In this document: positions 1-6,591 of the stretch, one piece after another
Layout of the letters: every line of letters begins with the position of its first letter
Numbering within the stretch: position 1 is the first letter of the stretch
From: Pseudomonadota bacterium
GTDB taxonomy: Bacteria; Pseudomonadota; Gammaproteobacteria; Acidithiobacillales; Acidithiobacillaceae
NCBI GenBank assembly: GCA_021839095.1
Contig: JAKCBU010000064.1
Location: 1 to 6,591, forward strand
Reading direction: 5' to 3'
Length of the DNA stretch: 6,591 nucleotides
Program-made: the position numbers and the translations under genes
Notes under the pieces: generated by a model
What the model was told of the DNA's origin: nothing
The model's input: only the letters and a program-made list of their open reading frames with translations
Database searches by the model: none

Positions 1-289
1 CGATGCGGATTGCCAAAGCTTCCGGAAAACGGTTGTTCCACTGTTTCAGCAGGGTTTTCTCATGGCGCCGCAGCCAGGAAATCCATACCGAACTCTGACA
101 GAGCACCTTCAGTGTGCCTTTGGACCAGTCGACCAGCCAGGTGCGATCCTGGGCTTCCAGCGGCAGCAGCGCGTTCCAAGCCGGTTGACGCTCGCGCAGC
201 ATCCGCGCGTGCCGGTAGATTTGCCCGATTTGCCCGGAGGGAACCTGGCGCACAGTGCGCCAGGCCGTGTGGTGTCGCTTATCATCCAT
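1..289 (-). CDS. dciA: DUF721/DciA-family protein, N-terminal 96 residues (runs off left edge)
   Basis: Read on the minus strand, an open frame begins at an ATG (complement of 287-289) and continues without a stop to base 1, giving 96 residues. An in-frame TGA lies three codons upstream of this ATG, so the start cannot be further out. After a short basic N-terminus there is a helix-like stretch with an LRERQPAWNALLP segment, then a hydrophobic strand (GTLKVLCQSSVWISWLR, about residues 58-74) and an LL..W pattern. This is the arrangement of the DUF721 domain: a helix, a basic turn, a strand with the Ser-x-x-Trp feature, then a helix. Known members (DciA) load or operate the replicative helicase DnaB in bacteria without DnaC. 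The C-terminal part is outside the window, so family membership rests on the N-terminal half. From memory, a DUF721 gene is often found beside secA in Pseudomonas-type genomes, which supports the call. Here it is divergent from secA. The symbol is a family-level suggestion. Confidence 0.72.
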   Translation of the reverse strand, partial: MDDKRHHTAWRTVRQVPSGQIGQIYRHARMLRERQPAWNALLPLEAQDRTWLVDWSKGTLKVLCQSSVWISWLRRHEKTLLKQWNNRFPEALAIRI

Positions 290-339
290 AGGCTTTCATG
301 CTACCCTGCTCAATATTTTTCACCTAGGCTCGTGTGCTC
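290..339. promoter_or_regulatory. Short divergent intergenic region between the DUF721 gene and secA
   Basis: Only about 50 bp separate the two divergent start codons, so the 5' leaders and probably at least one promoter must sit here, or promoter elements must lie inside the neighbouring genes. The region holds an AT-rich core, CAATATTTTT (311-320), unlike the GC-rich surroundings; it could supply a -10 element in either direction. I could not find a -35/-10 pair with good matches and normal spacing on either strand. A TAGG at 325-328 is the only ribosome-binding candidate for secA. No open frame resembling a secM arrest-peptide leader fits in this space. Confidence 0.4.
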
Positions 340-3087
340 ATGTTTGGAACCATCATCCGCCATGTCGTCGGCAGTCGCAACGACCGCCTGATCAAGAAAG
401 CCCGCGCCGTCGTGGCACAAGTCAACGCCCTGGAGGATCGCTACAAGGCCATGGACGATGCCACTCTCGCGGGGCAGACGGCCCTTTTCAAGGAGCGGGT
501 GGCACGGGGGGAATCCCTCGACGCCGTGCTTCCCGAAGCCTTCGCCGTGGTACGCGAAGCGGCCGGACGGGTGATGGGTATGCGTCATTACGACGTGCAG
601 CTGATCGGCGGTTATATGCTGCACGCGGGCAAGATTGCGGAAATGCGCACTGGTGAAGGCAAAACCCTGGTCGCGACTTTGCCCGCCTATCTGAATGCGC
701 TGTTGGGTAAAGGGGTGCATGTGGTGACGGTCAATGATTACCTGGCGAGTCGCGATGCCCAATGGGTGGGTGTGATACATAGCTTTCTGGGCCTGAGCGT
801 GGGCACCATTATTTCTGATCTGTCCAGCGAAGATCGTCGAGCCGCTTACGCTGCCGACATTACTTACGGCACCAATAACGAGTTCGGTTTTGACTATCTA
901 CGCGACAACATGGCGTTCTCGCCCGCTGATCGGGTACAGCGCAGCCTGCACTATGCCATCATTGACGAGGTGGATTCCATCCTCATCGATGAGGCGCGCA
1001 CGCCGCTGATCATCAGTGGGCCTACGGAGGAAAATACCGATCTCTACTACCGGGTAGACCAACTCGTCGGGTCTTTCGTGCCCGATGCGGATTACACCGT
1101 GGATGAAAAGGGCAAGCAGGTGATGCTTTCGGAAGAGGGCATCGAAAAGGCGGAGCGTTTGATGCGGGAAAGCGGCCTGCTCAAAGAGGGCAATCTCTAC
1201 GACATCGGCAACGTGACGCTCGTCCACCACCTCAACCAGGCTTTGCGCGCTCACCTGATCTACCGGCGGGAGACGGACTATATCGTCCGTGATGGCGAAG
1301 TCTGCATCATCGATGAATTTACCGGGCGCATGATGTCCGGGCGGCGCTGGTCCGACGGTCTGCATCAGGCGGTGGAGGCCAAGGAGGGGGTCGAGGTGCA
1401 AAACGAGAACCAGACGCTCGCCTCCATCACCTTCCAGAATTACTTCCGCATGTACGACAAGCTCTCCGGCATGACGGGCACGGCCGACACCGAAGCCTTT
1501 GAACTGAACCAGATTTATGGACTGGAAGTGGTGGTGATCCCTACCCATCGCCCGGTACAGCGCAAGGATTTTGCCGACCTCATCTATCGCACGGGGCAAG
1601 AGAAGTGGGCGGCCATCGTCGCCGATATTCGGGATTGCCAGGAGCGGGGGCAGCCGGTGCTGGTAGGTACGACCTCCATAGAACACAACGAATTTCTGTC
1701 GCATCAGCTTACCCAGGCGCGAATTGCGCACGAACTGCTCAATGCCAAACAGCATCAGCGCGAGGCCGAGATCATCGCCCAGGCGGGTAAACCGGGGATG
1801 GTCACCATCGCCACCAATATGGCCGGACGCGGCACCGATATCGTGCTGGGCGGTAATGTCGGACATCAGGTAGACATGGTGCTCGCCGATCCGGATTTGG
1901 AAGAAGAAGAAAAAACCCGGCGGATAGCATCCCTCAAGAGTGGTTGGCAGGGCCTGCATGATGCGGCGGTGGCGGCGGGTGGCCTGCACATCATCGGCAC
2001 GGAGCGGCATGAATCGCGGCGAATCGATAACCAGTTGCGGGGGCGTGCCGGTCGTCAGGGCGATCCTGGCACGACCCGTTTCTACCTTTCTTTGGAGGAT
2101 CCGCTGATGCGCATCTTCGGCAGTGACCGCCTGGGTGGTCTGATGCAGAAGCTGGGGATGAAGCCGGGCGAGGCCATTGAGCACAGCTGGGTGACCAAGT
2201 CCATCGAGAATGCCCAGCGCAAGGTGGAAAGCCGCAACTTCGATATCCGCAAACAATTGCTGGAATATGATGATGTGGCCAACGAGCAGCGCAAGATCAT
2301 CTACCAGCAGCGCAATGCCTTCATGGATGCCGATGATGTCAGCAGCGAGATCGCGGTCCTGCGTGAAGATGTCCTTGACGCCGTGCTCGCGGGCTATGCG
2401 CCTGAAGGCGTCATGGAGGAACAGTGGGATCTGCCTGGTCTGGAAACGGCGCTGGAGCGGGTGTTTGGTCTGCGGATACCTGTAGGGCAGTGGCTGGAGG
2501 AGGACAAGCGTTTGGCCTATGCGGCCCTGCGTGAACGGATCATGACCCTGGTGCTGGATAGTTACGCGGCCAAGGAAGCGATCATGGGCAGCGAAATGAT
2601 TCGCCACTTCGAGAAATCCATTATGCTGCAGGTGCTGGACAGCCAGTGGAAGGATCATCTGGCGAGCATGGATCATTTGCGTGAAGGCATCCATCTGCGC
2701 GGTTATGCCCAGAAGAACCCCAAACAGGAATACAAGCGGGAGTCACTGGCCATGTTTAATGCGATGCTGGAACGGGTACGGGAAGAAGTGGTCAGCGCCC
2801 TCTCCCGGATGCACGTGAGTCCGGCCCCGGAGGAGTCCGTGGACTGGGAGGCGATCGCTCGCGCTGCGCAACCCCGGCATCTACAGTTCTCCCACCCCGA
2901 TTTTGCGGGGGCGGCAGGACCGATGGTGGAAGATGCCGGCCTCGCGGCGGCCGGTTTGGGGGTCGCCGGTGAACAGGGATTGACGCACAACGGCCCCATG
3001 GTCATGGATGACAAGGTAGGACGTAATCAGCCTTGTCCCTGTGGTTCCGGTAAAAAATACAAGCATTGTCACGGGCGGTTGCAATAA
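340..3087 (+). CDS. secA: SecA, preprotein translocase ATPase
   Basis: SecA is the cytoplasmic and peripheral-membrane ATPase that pushes unfolded preproteins through SecYEG. The 915-residue product is close to the 901 of E. coli. Visible motifs in order: GSRNDR (11-16); Q motif around Q87; Walker A MRTGEGKT (102-109, Lys108); Walker B DEVD (209-212); preprotein cross-linking domain about 220-370; SGMTGTA (376-382); helicase motif V with GRGTDI (496-501); motif [12 protein letters not shown] (565-574); helical scaffold and wing regions with [18 protein letters not shown] near 785-805; and a C-terminal zinc tail, C899-x-C901-x8-C910-H911, which in the family binds SecB and lipids. An in-frame GTG at 334 would add two residues and lies 5 nt after TAGG. 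I prefer the ATG at 340 because it puts Q87, Lys108 and Asp209 at exactly the E. coli numbers. The gene heads the operon; its stop is 14 bp before argJ. The linker before the zinc tail (about 835-890) is Ala/Gly-rich and low in conservation, as is usual. Confidence 0.98.
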   Translation: MFGTIIRHVVGSRNDRLIKKARAVVAQVNALEDRYKAMDDATLAGQTALFKERVARGESLDAVLPEAFAVVREAAGRVMGMRHYDVQLIGGYMLHAGKIAEMRTGEGKTLVATLPAYLNALLGKGVHVVTVNDYLASRDAQWVGVIHSFLGLSVGTIISDLSSEDRRAAYAADITYGTNNEFGFDYLRDNMAFSPADRVQRSLHYAIIDEVDSILIDEARTPLIISGPTEENTDLYYRVDQLVGSFVPDADYTVDEKGKQVMLSEEGIEKAERLMRESGLLKEGNLYDIGNVTLVHHLNQALRAHLIYRRETDYIVRDGEVCIIDEFTGRMMSGRRWSDGLHQAVEAKEGVEVQNENQTLASITFQNYFRMYDKLSGMTGTADTEAFELNQIYGLEVVVIPTHRPVQRKDFADLIYRTGQEKWAAIVADIRDCQERGQPVLVGTTSIEHNEFLSHQLTQARIAHELLNAKQHQREAEIIAQAGKPGMVTIATNMAGRGTDIVLGGNVGHQVDMVLADPDLEEEEKTRRIASLKSGWQGLHDAAVAAGGLHIIGTERHESRRIDNQLRGRAGRQGDPGTTRFYLSLEDPLMRIFGSDRLGGLMQKLGMKPGEAIEHSWVTKSIENAQRKVESRNFDIRKQLLEYDDVANEQRKIIYQQRNAFMDADDVSSEIAVLREDVLDAVLAGYAPEGVMEEQWDLPGLETALERVFGLRIPVGQWLEEDKRLAYAALRERIMTLVLDSYAAKEAIMGSEMIRHFEKSIMLQVLDSQWKDHLASMDHLREGIHLRGYAQKNPKQEYKRESLAMFNAMLERVREEVVSALSRMHVSPAPEESVDWEAIARAAQPRHLQFSHPDFAGAAGPMVEDAGLAAAGLGVAGEQGLTHNGPMVMDDKVGRNQPCPCGSGKKYKHCHGRLQ

Positions 3088-3093
3088 GGGAAG
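3086..3093 (+). promoter_or_regulatory. Ribosome binding site of argJ
   Basis: The purine run AAGGGAAG overlaps the TAA stop of secA and ends 8 nt before the argJ ATG at 3102. It is the clearest Shine-Dalgarno-like sequence at any of the junctions, which fits the one place where the genes do not abut or overlap. It supports the chosen argJ start and initiation close to the end of secA translation. Confidence 0.6.
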
Positions 3094-3101
3094 CGTAAGC
3101 T

Positions 3102-4328
3102 ATGGCCGTCGGTCTCCAGGCACCTCGACATATTCTGCCCGTCGCGGGAGTGCGTCTCGGCGTTGCCGAAGCGGGCATCCGTTACGCGAATCGCCGCGAT
3201 CTCACCCTGATCCACCTGGCGGCGGAAACCCAGGTGACGGGCGTGTTCACCCGCAATCGTTTCTGTGCCGCGCCCGTGCTGGTGGCGCGGCGTCATTTGG
3301 CGATGACGAGGGGGGTGCGCGCACTGATCATCAATACCGGCAATGCCAACGCGGGGACGGGTAGGGCAGGGCTGCAGGCGGCCGAGGCCAGTTGTCGGGT
3401 GGTGGCGCAGCACCTGGGTTGTTTGCCGGAGGCCGTGCTGCCTTTCTCCACGGGCGTGATCGGCGAATCCACGGCGCTGGCCGAAAAGATCGCGGCCGTG
3501 TTGCCAGGCTGTGTCGAGCAACTCGCGGAAACCCGCTGGGAGGCGGCGGCGGCGGCGATCATGACCACAGACACCATCGCCAAGGCCTGTTCCCGCCAAG
3601 TGGACATTGATGGAGTCACGATCACGGTCACCGGTATGGCCAAGGGATCGGGGATGATCCGTCCGGACATGGCGACATTGCTGGCCTACATCGCCACTGA
3701 CGCACCGTTGCAGGGTGTGGCACTGCAGCGGTGCCTGCAAGAGGCCGTGGCGCAGTCCTTCAACCGCATCACGGTGGATGGGGATACTTCGACGAATGAC
3801 GCGTGCATCCTGATGGCGACGGGGCATGCGGTGTTGCCGCCCATTGCTACCGTGACGGACCCCCGCTATGCGGGATTGCGCGACGCCGTCACCGCCGTGG
3901 CGCAGTGGCTGGCGCAAGCTATCGTCCGTGACGGTGAAGGGGCCACCAAATTCATCCCCATACAGATTCGCGGCGGGCGTGACGAAGGCGAGTGTCTGCA
4001 AGTGGCCTACCGAATGGCCCACAGCCCTTTGATCAAGACCGCCTTCTTTGCTTCTGATCCGAATTGGGGCCGTTTACTGGCCGCCATCGGGTCAGCGGGC
4101 GTGGACGATCTGGCAGTGGACGGCGTGCAGGTCTGGCTGGGCGAGACCCGTATCGTCCGTGACGGTGCCCGCGACCCCGAATATACAGAGGCGGCTGGAC
4201 GGGCCGTGATGGCGCAGGCAGAGATCCCGGTACGGGTGGACCTGGGCCGGGGTAGCGCCGAGGCGCAAATCTGGACCTGCGACCTGTCCTACGATTACGT
4301 GCGTATCAACGCGGATTATCGCAGCTGA
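3102..4328 (+). CDS. argJ: ArgJ, glutamate N-acetyltransferase / amino-acid acetyltransferase
   Basis: ArgJ transfers the acetyl group of N-acetylornithine to glutamate, closing the cyclic arginine pathway; bifunctional members can also use acetyl-CoA. The protein is made as one chain that cuts itself before a threonine to give alpha and beta subunits. The 408 residues match the family length. Visible landmarks are VTGVFTRNRFCAAPV near residue 46, INTGNANAGTG near 77-87, the oxyanion-hole segment STGVIGE (116-122, Thr117 and Gly118), the cleavage block KGSGMIRPDMATLL with nucleophile Thr192 (codon at 3675), VDGDTSTND, RDGEGATKF, DPNWGR, and a C-terminal DLSYDYVRINADYRS that ends as in complete family members. 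The block reads PDMAT where many homologues have PNMAT. Whether it is mono- or bifunctional cannot be judged from sequence alone. It lies directly after secA, and its stop overlaps the next start by one base (TGATG). Confidence 0.97.
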   Translation: MAVGLQAPRHILPVAGVRLGVAEAGIRYANRRDLTLIHLAAETQVTGVFTRNRFCAAPVLVARRHLAMTRGVRALIINTGNANAGTGRAGLQAAEASCRVVAQHLGCLPEAVLPFSTGVIGESTALAEKIAAVLPGCVEQLAETRWEAAAAAIMTTDTIAKACSRQVDIDGVTITVTGMAKGSGMIRPDMATLLAYIATDAPLQGVALQRCLQEAVAQSFNRITVDGDTSTNDACILMATGHAVLPPIATVTDPRYAGLRDAVTAVAQWLAQAIVRDGEGATKFIPIQIRGGRDEGECLQVAYRMAHSPLIKTAFFASDPNWGRLLAAIGSAGVDDLAVDGVQVWLGETRIVRDGARDPEYTEAAGRAVMAQAEIPVRVDLGRGSAEAQIWTCDLSYDYVRINADYRS

Positions 4329-5317
4329 TGCCGATCGTTCCTGTTGCCTCGGGAATCATTGAGGACACCTCCGGGCGGGTGTTGATTTCACTGCGTCCCG
4401 AGGGCAAGCCCTGGCCGGGGTTCTGGGAGTTTCCCGGCGGTAAGGTCGATCCGGGCGAAACCCCGGAAGCCGCCTTGATCCGGGAGCTTTGGGAAGAACT
4501 GGGGATCACGGTAACGGCGCCGGCGCCGTTCCGGGTGTTGGACTACACCTACCCGGAACGTACCGTGCGGCTGCATTTTTACCGGGTGCGGCATTGGACC
4601 GGCAGCGCCCACGGACGGGAAGGTCAGGAGGTGCGCTGGCTTTATCCCTGGGAGATCCCCGCGCTGGAGTGCCTCCCCGCGAATCTCCACATGACCGCGG
4701 CCATATTGGCGGAGGCGCTGCCGCAGCCGCCCTTGTGCTTGATTGCGGACCCGGGCAGGCTGCCCTTGCCCGATTTCCGGAAGGCGCTGGAAGGCGCGGT
4801 CGGTGCCGGATTGCGCTGGCTGGTGCTGCGTTGCAAGACGCAGCCGGATGCACCCGCTGCCGCCATGTTGCCGGCGCTATGCGCGGAGGCACGGACACAG
4901 GGCGTCCAGGTCTATCTCAATCATCCGGATCCTCTACCCGACTGGCCACGATCCGGCCGTCATCTGACGCAAGCCCAGTTGGACGCGGGCGTGCGACCCG
5001 GCGAGGCCTTCGGGGTATCCTGCCATGATGCTGAAGGCTTGCGGCGGGCCGCTCGTGCCGGCGCACGTTACGCCTTTCTCTCGCCGCTGTTCCCCACGCG
5101 GAGTCATCCGGGAACCGAGGCGCTGGGCACGCAGGCTTTTGCGGCGATGGCCGCCGAAACCTCTTTGCCCCTCATCGCGCTCGGCGGGGTGACAACGAGG
5201 CGGCTACCCGAGGCACTGGCAGCCGGCGCGCGCGGCGTGGCGGTGCTCTCGGGTATCCTCGAAGCGGAAGAGCCCGCCGCGGCCACCCATGCTTTTCTCC
5301 AGCACTGGAACGGATAA
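4328..5317 (+). CDS. Nudix hydrolase (MutT-like) fused to a thiamine-phosphate-synthase-like domain
   Basis: The 329-residue protein has two domains. Residues 1 to about 130 are a MutT-type Nudix domain with a complete Nudix box: G38, E44, R52-E53-L54, E56-E57, G59-I60, preceded by GFWEFPGG. This half should hydrolyse oxidised nucleoside triphosphates such as 8-oxo-dGTP, as MutT does. Residues about 135-329 resemble the TIM barrel of ThiE/TenI: LVLRCK (Lys170 in the place of the VQLREK strand), GVSCHDAEGLRRA, FLSPLFPTRSHPG (250-262), and a phosphate-loop-like LGGVTT (G286-G287). The usual ThiE motif NDR reads NHP here (198-200), and HLGQED reads HLTQAQ (212-217), so both magnesium-binding Asp appear to be missing; true thiamine synthesis is doubtful. 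From memory, this fusion is common in proteobacteria (Pseudomonas has one near secA/argJ); the role of its second half is unsettled. The start overlaps the argJ stop by one base and has only a weak ribosome-binding site, pointing to coupled translation. Confidence 0.92.
   Translation: MPIVPVASGIIEDTSGRVLISLRPEGKPWPGFWEFPGGKVDPGETPEAALIRELWEELGITVTAPAPFRVLDYTYPERTVRLHFYRVRHWTGSAHGREGQEVRWLYPWEIPALECLPANLHMTAAILAEALPQPPLCLIADPGRLPLPDFRKALEGAVGAGLRWLVLRCKTQPDAPAAAMLPALCAEARTQGVQVYLNHPDPLPDWPRSGRHLTQAQLDAGVRPGEAFGVSCHDAEGLRRAARAGARYAFLSPLFPTRSHPGTEALGTQAFAAMAAETSLPLIALGGVTTRRLPEALAAGARGVAVLSGILEAEEPAAATHAFLQHWNG
4513..4530. repeat. 18-bp perfect palindrome inside the Nudix coding region
   Basis: The 18 bases AACGGCGCCGGCGCCGTT equal their own reverse complement. 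They lie just after the Nudix box and encode a Thr-Ala-Pro-Ala-Pro loop. Flanking bases do not extend the symmetry and there is no T-run, so this is not an intrinsic terminator. It could form a short GC stem in mRNA, or simply reflect Ala/Pro codons in GC-rich DNA. Confidence 0.5.
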
Positions 5318-6280
5318 ATGGCGCGTATTTCCGTCGTGATTCCGCTGTATAACGAAATTGACAATGTTGCGCCGCTTTGCACTGCCCTGAGCGATGCCCT
5401 GGGGGAGAGCGATACGGAGATCATCATCGTCGATGATGGCAGTCGCGACGGAAGTGCCGCCGCATTGGACCGGGAGGCGGCGGCGCGGGGCGAGCGTTTC
5501 AAAATCATTCACTTGCAACGCAATTTCGGGCAGACGGCCGCCATGCAGGCGGGGATCGACGCCGCTCTGGGGGAAGTGATCGTCACGCTCGACGCCGATC
5601 TGCAAAATGATCCCGAAGATGTCCTGCCGCTGGCGCAGCGCTTGCTGGCGGAGAATCTGGATGTCGTGGCGGGCTGGCGGAAGAATCGTCAGGATGGCAT
5701 GCTCCTGCGCAAGATACCGTCGCGCATCGCCAATCGTTTGATCCGTCGCCTGACCGGCGTCTATCTGCATGATTATGGCTGTACCCTCAGGGCCTATCGG
5801 GCTTCCGTGATCAAAGGCGTGCGCCTCTATGGCGAGATGCACCGCTTCATACCGGCCTGGCTGTCTACACTCACTTACACGGACCGTATCGTCGAGGTGC
5901 CGGTGCGGCACCATCCGCGTCGGACGGGACAAAGCAAGTACGGTATCACCCGCACCTTCCGGGTGCTGGTGGACTTGCTGCTGGTGAAGTTTTTTCTCGG
6001 TTACAGTCAACGGCCCATGCACTTCTTCGGGGTGATCGGATTGGCGTTGCTCAGCATCGGTTCGGCCATGCTACTGTATCTGTTCGTCGATAAATTTGGT
6101 TATGGTGCCGAAATCTCGGGCCGCCCCATGCTGATCGCGGGCGTGCTGTTTTTCCTCGCCGGACTACAGTTCCTCAACACCGGCATTGTCGGCGAAATGC
6201 TGGCGCGCATCTATCATGAGTCTCAGGATAAGAAGACCTACGTGGTGCGTCACACGATACATCTCGATCCGCCCGCGTGA
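5318..6280 (+). CDS. Family 2 glycosyltransferase, ArnC/GtrB/DPM1-like, with two C-terminal membrane helices
   Basis: The 320-residue protein is a GT-A-fold family 2 glycosyltransferase of the type that moves a sugar from a nucleotide donor to a polyprenyl phosphate at the cytoplasmic face of the inner membrane. Seen in order: SVVIPLYNE (5-13), VDDGSRD (38-44), FGQTAAMQAGI (about 70-80), the metal-binding LDADLQND (91-98, Asp92 and Asp94), a DYGCTLRAYR acceptor-region segment, and RRTGQSKYG (201-209), a hallmark of the ArnC/GtrB/DPM1 group. Two hydrophobic segments follow, about 234-257 and 271-295, then a short charged tail. E. coli ArnC is about the same length (322). The sugar cannot be read from the sequence; glucose, mannose, aminoarabinose and others are all used by relatives. 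The ATG follows the previous stop with no gap (TAAATG), with a TGGA about 8 nt upstream. It precedes and overlaps a deacetylase gene, suggesting a shared glycan pathway. Confidence 0.9.
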   Translation: MARISVVIPLYNEIDNVAPLCTALSDALGESDTEIIIVDDGSRDGSAAALDREAAARGERFKIIHLQRNFGQTAAMQAGIDAALGEVIVTLDADLQNDPEDVLPLAQRLLAENLDVVAGWRKNRQDGMLLRKIPSRIANRLIRRLTGVYLHDYGCTLRAYRASVIKGVRLYGEMHRFIPAWLSTLTYTDRIVEVPVRHHPRRTGQSKYGITRTFRVLVDLLLVKFFLGYSQRPMHFFGVIGLALLSIGSAMLLYLFVDKFGYGAEISGRPMLIAGVLFFLAGLQFLNTGIVGEMLARIYHESQDKKTYVVRHTIHLDPPA

Positions 6281-6591
6281 AACCGATCCCTATTCTGATG
6301 TATCACAATATCGCGGTGGCCCCGAAAGGGGTGCAACTGCGCGGACTGTATGTCTCGCCCCGGCGTTTTGCACGGCAGATGGCGCTGCTGCGATGGTTGG
6401 GTTACCGCGGTTTGTCCATGTCCGCCGCGATGCCCTATCTGCGCGGGGAGCGGGAGGGTAAGGTGGTGGTGATCACGCTGGATGATGGTTACCGGGACAA
6501 CCTCCAATTCGCCTTGCCGGTACTGCGGCACCATGGCTTTACGGCCACCTGTTACGTGGTGAGTGGCGCCATCGGCGCCGACAATCACTGG
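6277..6591 (+). CDS. Polysaccharide deacetylase family protein, N-terminal 105 residues (runs off right edge)
   Basis: An open frame starts at GTG 6277, overlapping the glycosyltransferase stop (GTGA), and stays open to the last base. The N-terminus reads PILMYHNI, the typical opening of PgaB/NodB-like carbohydrate esterase family 4 proteins, followed by SPRRFARQMALLRWLGYRGLS and VVVITLDDGYRDN (63-75). The pair Asp69-Asp70 in TLDDGY is the first NodB motif, which carries the catalytic base and a metal ligand in the family. The histidine motif (HxxxH) and later motifs are beyond the window, so activity cannot be confirmed. I chose the GTG because the next ATG (6298) would cut off the conserved PIL before MYH. 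No signal peptide is seen, so it is probably cytoplasmic or acts on a lipid-linked substrate, though this is inferred from the N-terminus alone. It does not open like ArnD, so an aminoarabinose pathway is not favoured. Confidence 0.86.
   Translation, partial: MKPIPILMYHNIAVAPKGVQLRGLYVSPRRFARQMALLRWLGYRGLSMSAAMPYLRGEREGKVVVITLDDGYRDNLQFALPVLRHHGFTATCYVVSGAIGADNHW

Noticed and set aside
10..391. Plus-strand open frames of 93 and 109 codons before secA
   Set aside because: They lie opposite the minus-strand DUF721 frame or run into the secA start in another frame. Their products are Arg/Ala/Pro-rich without domain features, and the minus strand gives a recognisable protein.
898..2694. A 598-codon open frame on the minus strand opposite secA
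   Set aside because: The plus strand encodes an unmistakable SecA over the whole span. The antisense product is rich in His, Arg and Gln with no recognisable domain, as expected for a shadow frame of GC-rich codon usage.
3069..4022. A 317-codon open frame on the minus strand opposite argJ
   Set aside because: It is opposite the complete ArgJ coding sequence, its translation is low-complexity and His/Arg-rich, and no motif is visible. Treated as a shadow.
3920..4167. The 17-mer TATCGTCCGTGACGGTG twice in argJ (3920-3936 and 4151-4167), with a near copy in secA at 1281
   Set aside because: All three are in frame and encode Ile-Val-Arg-Asp-Gly. The spacing is irregular and there is no dyad or array, so common codon choice for a common peptide is the simpler explanation.
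6250..6588. A 112-codon minus-strand open frame at the right end
   Set aside because: It opposes the deacetylase frame, which carries clear family motifs (MYH and TLDDGY). The antisense product has none.

Overview
The window is an ordinary-looking, GC-rich proteobacterial chromosome segment, packed with genes and without visible mobile elements, tRNAs, rRNAs or CRISPR arrays. The SecA protein is of the proteobacterial type, with a C-terminal SecB/zinc tail and E. coli-like numbering of its N-terminal motifs. The gene set (DciA-like DUF721 protein, secA, argJ, MutT fused to a ThiE-like domain) is one I associate from memory with gamma-, beta- and acidithiobacillial genomes. An Acidithiobacillus-like organism is my best guess, but it is a low-confidence guess and no search was possible.

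Layout: bases 1-289 hold the 5' part of a minus-strand DUF721/DciA-family gene that leaves the window on the left. About 50 bp (290-339) separate it from the divergent plus-strand secA (340-3087), so this short AT-richer gap must hold the leaders, and probably the promoters, of both genes. All genes to the right are on the plus strand and very tightly spaced: secA, 14 bp, argJ (3102-4328), 1-base overlap, a two-domain Nudix/thiamine-phosphate-synthase-like gene (4328-5317), 0 bp, a family 2 polyprenyl-phosphate-type glycosyltransferase (5318-6280), 4-base overlap, and a polysaccharide-deacetylase-family gene that runs off the right edge (6277-6591). No terminator-like hairpin is seen at any junction, so this reads as a single operon with translational coupling.

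Functionally the operon mixes housekeeping roles: protein export (SecA), arginine biosynthesis (ArgJ) and nucleotide-pool sanitation (MutT domain). At its end is a likely envelope or exopolysaccharide module made of a membrane-anchored glycosyltransferase and a carbohydrate deacetylase. The points most worth a second look are the ThiE-like half of the Nudix protein, which appears to have lost the metal-binding aspartates of true ThiE, the coupling of the glycan pair to the secA operon, and the absence of any secM-type leader upstream of secA. I saw no convincing evidence of a wholly new system.
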